Both the position numbers and the translations under genes were made by a program. Positions 13,985-17,123 of a stretch of DNA of 17,123 nt are shown one piece after another. Location of the stretch: assembly GCA_002394725.1 (NCBI GenBank), contig DGUQ01000129.1, positions 9,573 to 26,695 of the forward strand, written 5' to 3'. The notes beneath the pieces were generated by a model, which was not told the origin of the DNA, ran no database searches, and saw only the letters and a program-made list of their open reading frames with translations. Position 1 is the stretch's first letter. Every line of letters starts with the position of its first letter. Origin of the DNA: Ruminococcaceae bacterium UBA4306. GTDB taxonomy: Bacteria; Bacillota; Clostridia; Oscillospirales; Acutalibacteraceae.

Positions 13985-14022
13985 AAAGGCACATGGATTC
14001 CATGTGCCTTTTTTTGTTTTTC
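13985..14022 (+). terminator. Third, strong terminator
   Basis: AAAGGCACATGG (13985-13996) pairs perfectly with CCATGTGCCTTT (14000-14011) around an ATT loop, followed by TTTTGTTTTTC. This is a textbook intrinsic terminator, though no gene lies between it and the previous two. It may end an undetected short transcript. Confidence 0.85.
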
Positions 14023-14054
14023 ATTACGAGGACGCGACGTTTCCGTCAAATTGT

Positions 14055-14431
14055 GTAGGGGAGGGGTGCTCCCCGTTGGGGAGATGTCACGAAGTGACAG
14101 TGGGAGATTCCCCTGATAGGGGAAATGTCCGCGAAGCGGACAAAAGGGTTGCCGTTCTCGCTTAGAGAAAGGCGTCTCCGCCGAGGAATGCTCCTCCCGA
14201 GAGTTTTCCTTTTTATCGCTTTATTATGCGAAGCAAATACCGACTTCCGTAGGGTACGGCGCTTGCGACGTACCGAAACCTTTTCTTTTCGATTGCTATA
14301 TCATGCGGAGCAAATACCGGTTTTCGTAGGGATGGTCAACGACCATCCGCACGGCAGAAATGTTTCTGTCTTATCTGACGTTTTCGATACAGGAAACGCC
14401 CTACAGCGGGAGGAGCAAGCCCCTCCCCTAC
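14055..14431. repeat. Cluster of REP-like GTAG-plus-hairpin units
   Basis: GTAG followed by a G-rich-foot hairpin occurs at 14055-14074, 14249-14275 and 14326-14349, and on the other strand at 14408-14431. The stems differ in sequence but all pair. The outermost two share TGTAGGGGAGGGG and face each other. The two inner units are the ends of a 51-base direct repeat (14204-14254 and 14281-14331, about 41 of 51 identical). No convincing gene is present in this roughly 400-base stretch. A GTAG tetranucleotide at a hairpin foot is the known mark of REP elements moved by Y1 (RAYT) transposases. Confidence 0.65.
14069..14150. repeat. Paired-hairpin intergenic repeat, copies B and C in tandem
   Basis: Copy B (14069-14109) has CTCCCC/GGGGAG, then ATG, then a GTCAC-GAA-GTGAC stem, then a TGGGAGATT tail. 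Copy C (14110-14150) has CCCC/GGGG, then AAATG, then a TCCGC-GAA-GCGGA stem, then AAAAGGGTT. They share layout with copy A at 8313-8356, while the stems themselves differ with both arms changed together. Confidence 0.7.
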
Positions 14432-14454
14432 AATAAACGTTACTTCGTCCGGTA

Positions 14455-14485
14455 ACTCCTCACTCCTCACTCCTCACTCCTCACT
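14455..14485. repeat. Heptamer array, four tandem ACTCCTC units
   Basis: Four perfect 7-base units (14455-14482) run directly into the stop codon of spoVAE. Read on the minus strand the unit is of the AGTGAGG type and starts within the TAG stop. It resembles in unit length and AGTG start the arrays around the four-helix-bundle cassette, but there is no inverted partner here. Confidence 0.9.
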
Positions 14486-14837
14486 ACTTCTCCTTCGGTC
14501 TGCTGACCAATCCTGCCACCAGCGACAGCACCACCGCCGCGCCGATCCCTGCCGCCGCGGCTGACAGCGCGCCTGTCAGGATACCGATCGCGCCGTCCTG
14601 ATCCACCGCGTCACGCACGCCCTGCGCCATCAAATGCCCAAAGCCCGACAGCGGCACCGTCGCTCCCGCGCCGGCAAACTCTGTCAATGGCTCATACAGC
14701 CCGATCGCCGACAGCACGACACCTGCTACCACAAACCCTGTCAGGATCCGAGCAGGGGTCAGCGAGGTACGGTCGATCAGCACCTGTCCGATCAGGCACA
14801 ATGCTCCTCCTACCAAAAAAGCCCATAAATACTGCAT
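14484..14837 (-). CDS. spoVAE: Stage V sporulation protein AE
   Basis: A 117-residue membrane protein of the SpoVA channel, which moves dipicolinic acid across the inner forespore membrane during spore formation and germination. It matches the family nearly end to end: MQYLWAFLVGGALCLIGQ, LIDRTSLTPARIL, GLYEPLTEFAGAGATVPLSGFG and a final hydrophobic segment before RPKEK. Hydrophobic stretches lie at about 3-20, 32-50 and 85-111. AAAGGAG (minus strand, 14847-14853) is 9 bases from ATG. In most spore formers this gene follows spoVAC and spoVAD. Here neither is adjacent, because the divergent rnfC begins 164 bases upstream. I see no clear SigG or SigA promoter. The stop codon touches a heptamer repeat array. 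Confidence 0.93.
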   Translation of the reverse strand: MQYLWAFLVGGALCLIGQVLIDRTSLTPARILTGFVVAGVVLSAIGLYEPLTEFAGAGATVPLSGFGHLMAQGVRDAVDQDGAIGILTGALSAAAAGIGAAVVLSLVAGLVSRPKEK

Positions 14838-14901
14838 ATTCTTAATCTCCTTTTATCCATATTCTTCGACAACAAGTTATTTATTTAACAATCTTTTTGT
14901 A

Positions 14902-14930
14902 TTGAAAAATTGCTATATTAATGTTATTAT
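14902..14930 (+). promoter_or_regulatory. Probable promoter of the rnf operon
   Basis: TTGAAA (14902-14907), a 17-base spacer and TATTAT (14925-14930) lie about 70 bases before rnfC in a very A+T-rich stretch. Other A+T-rich hexamers nearby make the exact site uncertain. Confidence 0.6.
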
Positions 14931-15001
14931 ATATTAATGGCGTTGTTTAATACGTTAAAATAGTAAAATACTTCTATACATGATATGAAGGAGGTATATT
15001 T

Positions 15002-16372
15002 TTGGCTGAACTCAGTTTTCCTAAGCGACCCTACCGCACCAAAGGCGGCGTACACGCTCCTCACAACAAGAACACCGCGCACAAGGAGAGCGTAACGCTG
15101 CCGGTGCCGAGCATGGTCGCTCTGCCGATGACACAGCATATCGGTGCGCCGTGTAAGCCGCTGGTCAAGGTCGGCGACATTGTGGACGTCGGTCAGCTGA
15201 TCGCGGCAAGCGACGCCTTTGTCAGCGCTCCGATCCACGCCAGTGTTTCAGGCAAAGTCAAAAAAATCGACAAAATCACCATGCCCGACGGAGGTAAGGT
15301 GGACGCGATCTTCATCGAGAGCGACGGCGAACAGCGTCTTTCTCCCGATATCAAGCCGCCCAAGGTCGATACCCTGTCCGATCTGATCACCGCGGTCCGC
15401 AACAGCGGTCTGGTAGGTCTCGGCGGCGCCGGATTCCCGACGTCCGTCAAGCTCAATATCCCTTCGGACAAGAATGTTGACACGCTGATCATCAACGTCG
15501 CCGAGTGTGAGCCCTACATCACCTCCGACCACCGCGAGATCCTCGAGGACTCGTGGGACGTGATCTCGGGCATCATCACCGTCAAGGAGTTTTTGGACAT
15601 CCACCGCGTGATCATCGGTATCGAGAATAACAAGCCCGACGCGATCCGGGCGCTGCGCGAGATCGCCGACAGCTCTGTTGATCCCGACAATGAGATCCGT
15701 GTTCTGCCGATCAAGGCGACTTATCCGCAGGGCGCCGAGAAGATCCTGATCAAGGCGTGCACGGGACGCGAGGTGCCCGTAGGCGGCCTGCCCAGCGACG
15801 CGGGCTGTCTGGTGATGAACGTCGGCTCCATCGCCTTCATCGCGCGCTACCTCAAGACGGGTATTCCGCTGATCTCGCGCCGGCTGACGGTCGACGGCGG
15901 CTGTATTGAAAACCCCGTCAATGTGATCGCTCCCATCGGCACCCCGATCAGGGAGGTCATCGACTTTGTCGGCGGCTACAAGGAACCGCCCTACAAGCTG
16001 ATCATGGGCGGCCCCATGATGGGTATCGCCCTGCCGAACGATGATCTATACATTCTCAAGCAAAACAACGCGATTTTGGCATTGTCCGAAAAAGAAGCGA
16101 AGTATAACGAGCCTACGGCATGCATCCGCTGCGGCAAATGTCTGGACGCTTGCCCGATGCGCTTACAGCCCTTAGAGCTTGCGAACGCGGCAAACCGCGG
16201 CGACATCGACGGGCTGAAATTCTATAACGTCATGAACTGCATGGAATGTGGCTGCTGTTCCTTCGCCTGCCCCGCCAAGCGCCATCTGGTACAAAATATC
16301 CGCATCGGCAAATCGCTGATCCAAAAGGCAAAGCGTGAAGAGATCGCCGCAAGCAAAGGAGGTAAGAAGTAA
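15002..16372 (+). CDS. rnfC: Rnf electron transport complex subunit C (TTG start)
   Basis: A 456-residue peripheral subunit of the Rnf complex, which oxidises ferredoxin, reduces NAD and pumps Na+ or H+ across the cell membrane. RnfC is the NADH/NAD-binding, FMN- and Fe-S-carrying part facing the cytosol. Seen: a biotinyl-lipoyl-like N-terminal region, GLGGAGFPT (139-147) of the Nuo51-type flavin/nucleotide fold, INVAECEPYITSD (164-176), a SLBB-like part, and two 4Fe-4S motifs: Cys374, 377, 380, 384 and Cys413, 416, 419, 423. The start is TTG 15002. The very strong site GAAGGAGG (14987-14994) is 7 bases before it, and no ATG fits. Its stop overlaps the rnfD start by one base. This points to energy conservation by an anaerobe. 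Confidence 0.96.
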   Translation: MAELSFPKRPYRTKGGVHAPHNKNTAHKESVTLPVPSMVALPMTQHIGAPCKPLVKVGDIVDVGQLIAASDAFVSAPIHASVSGKVKKIDKITMPDGGKVDAIFIESDGEQRLSPDIKPPKVDTLSDLITAVRNSGLVGLGGAGFPTSVKLNIPSDKNVDTLIINVAECEPYITSDHREILEDSWDVISGIITVKEFLDIHRVIIGIENNKPDAIRALREIADSSVDPDNEIRVLPIKATYPQGAEKILIKACTGREVPVGGLPSDAGCLVMNVGSIAFIARYLKTGIPLISRRLTVDGGCIENPVNVIAPIGTPIREVIDFVGGYKEPPYKLIMGGPMMGIALPNDDLYILKQNNAILALSEKEAKYNEPTACIRCGKCLDACPMRLQPLELANAANRGDIDGLKFYNVMNCMECGCCSFACPAKRHLVQNIRIGKSLIQKAKREEIAASKGGKK

Positions 16373-17123
16373 TGGAACAGAAATTACATGTTTCCGCCTC
16401 CCCTCATTTTAAGGGCAGCAGCACCACACGCCGTATCATGCTCGACGTGATCATCGCGCTGATCCCGGCGTCGATCATGGCATGCGTGATCTTCGGCATG
16501 CGCTCCATGGTGCTGATCGCGATCTGTATCGCGACCTGCGTCCTGCTCGAATTCCTCTCGCGCAAGATCATGAAGCGCGACGCCACCATCGGCGACTTAT
16601 CTGCCGTGGTTACGGGTCTTTTACTTGCATTGAACTTACCTGTTGATATCAATCCGCTGATCGCCATGTTCGGCTGTCTGATCGCGATCGTCGTGGTCAA
16701 GCAGATGTTCGGCGGTATCGGCATGAACTTTGTCAATCCGGCATTGGCGGCGCGTATCGTCCTGTTGGTATCCTTCCCCGGTCCGATGATGCACTGGGTC
16801 ACCGCGGCAGGCGCTCCCAAGGCAGCCGCGATCGACGCCACCACCTCCGCGACGCCCCTCGCGGCTGAGCCGGGCGTATATTCCTATGTCGATCTCCTGC
16901 TGGGTCGCTGCGGCGGCTCCATCGGTGAGGTCTGTGCTTTGGCATTGATCCTCGGCGGTATCTATCTGGTCATCCGCAAGGTGATCTCCCCCATTATCCC
17001 CTGCGTCTATCTCGGCACAGCGGCTGTGATGAGCCTGATCGTCGGACTCGATCCGCTGTATCAGCTGCTCTCCGGCGGTCTGATGATCGGCGCGATCTTT
17101 ATGGCGACCGATTACGTCACCTC
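16372..17123 (+). CDS. rnfD: Rnf electron transport complex subunit D, 3'-truncated by the window edge
   Basis: The first 250 residues of an integral membrane, flavin-carrying Rnf subunit. ATG 16372 overlaps the rnfC stop (TAATG) and has AAAGGAGG at 16355-16362, so the two are translationally coupled. After a soluble start (EQKLHVSASPHFKGSSTTRRIM) come successive hydrophobic helices (about 24-45, 47-62, 77-90, 95-112 and more). FGGIGMNFVNPALAARI (113-129) is typical of RnfD/NqrB. The TSATPL motif has Thr161, the expected site of covalent FMN attachment. The frame stays open to the last base; the family is usually about 310-350 residues, so roughly a quarter is missing. rnfG, E, A and B probably follow. 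Confidence 0.94.
   Translation, partial: MEQKLHVSASPHFKGSSTTRRIMLDVIIALIPASIMACVIFGMRSMVLIAICIATCVLLEFLSRKIMKRDATIGDLSAVVTGLLLALNLPVDINPLIAMFGCLIAIVVVKQMFGGIGMNFVNPALAARIVLLVSFPGPMMHWVTAAGAPKAAAIDATTSATPLAAEPGVYSYVDLLLGRCGGSIGEVCALALILGGIYLVIRKVISPIIPCVYLGTAAVMSLIVGLDPLYQLLSGGLMIGAIFMATDYVT

Noticed and set aside
14125..14436. 103-codon plus-strand frame in the REP-like region
   Set aside because: It runs through repeats and hairpins, is Arg-rich from reading G+C-rich stems, and has no ribosome site.
14855..14990. SigG-type promoter for spoVAE
   Set aside because: The A+T-rich upstream stretch gives only partial matches with poor spacing, so no site is called.

Overview
The window looks like a chromosomal segment of a spore-forming, anaerobic Firmicute, most likely a gut Clostridia/Oscillospirales (Ruminococcaceae-like) bacterium. 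This rests on strong AGGAGG ribosome sites, a SpoVAE spore protein, an Rnf ion-pumping complex, G+C-rich housekeeping codon use, and hairpin-rich intergenic repeats. The taxon is inferred from gene content only. No rRNA or tRNA is visible.

Layout, left half (plus strand). A purine block comes first: the 3' part of purA, then purB, then a purine nucleoside phosphorylase that unexpectedly carries a lipoprotein signal. A small A+T-rich cassette for a four-helix-bundle (23S rRNA intervening-sequence type) protein, bounded by inverted arrays of a 7-base repeat, sits between purA and purB. An MGMT-like gene follows a terminator. Next is a strikingly A+T-rich gene for a GHKL (Hsp90/MORC-type) ATPase with a probable C-terminal PD-(D/E)xK nuclease. 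It has its own promoter and looks horizontally acquired. A guaA gene that encodes only the ATP-pyrophosphatase half of GMP synthase closes the block.

Layout, middle. Convergent to guaA lie folA (with an unexplained C-terminal extension) and thyA on the minus strand. thyA and mutY diverge from back-to-back promoters, thyA having a perfect consensus promoter. thyA makes dTMP and dihydrofolate, and FolA regenerates tetrahydrofolate. Convergent to mutY is a minus-strand run prmA - acidic-tailed membrane protein - mrp/apbC.

Layout, right. Between prmA and spoVAE is about 1.4 kb that is mostly non-coding. It holds a 352-bp element with terminal inverted repeats and internal hairpins (MITE-like), a 54-residue membrane protein gene followed by stacked terminators, and a cluster of REP-like GTAG-plus-hairpin repeats. 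A lone spoVAE (minus) ends at a heptamer array. A divergent rnf operon begins with rnfC (TTG start) and rnfD, which runs off the window.

The best candidate for an undescribed system is the single-gene GHKL ATPase-nuclease at 4588-6303. Next are the 13121-13472 inverted-repeat element, the REP-like cluster at 14055-14431 and the lipoprotein-type nucleoside phosphorylase. All functional assignments are made by reading the sequence and recalling families; no database search was run.
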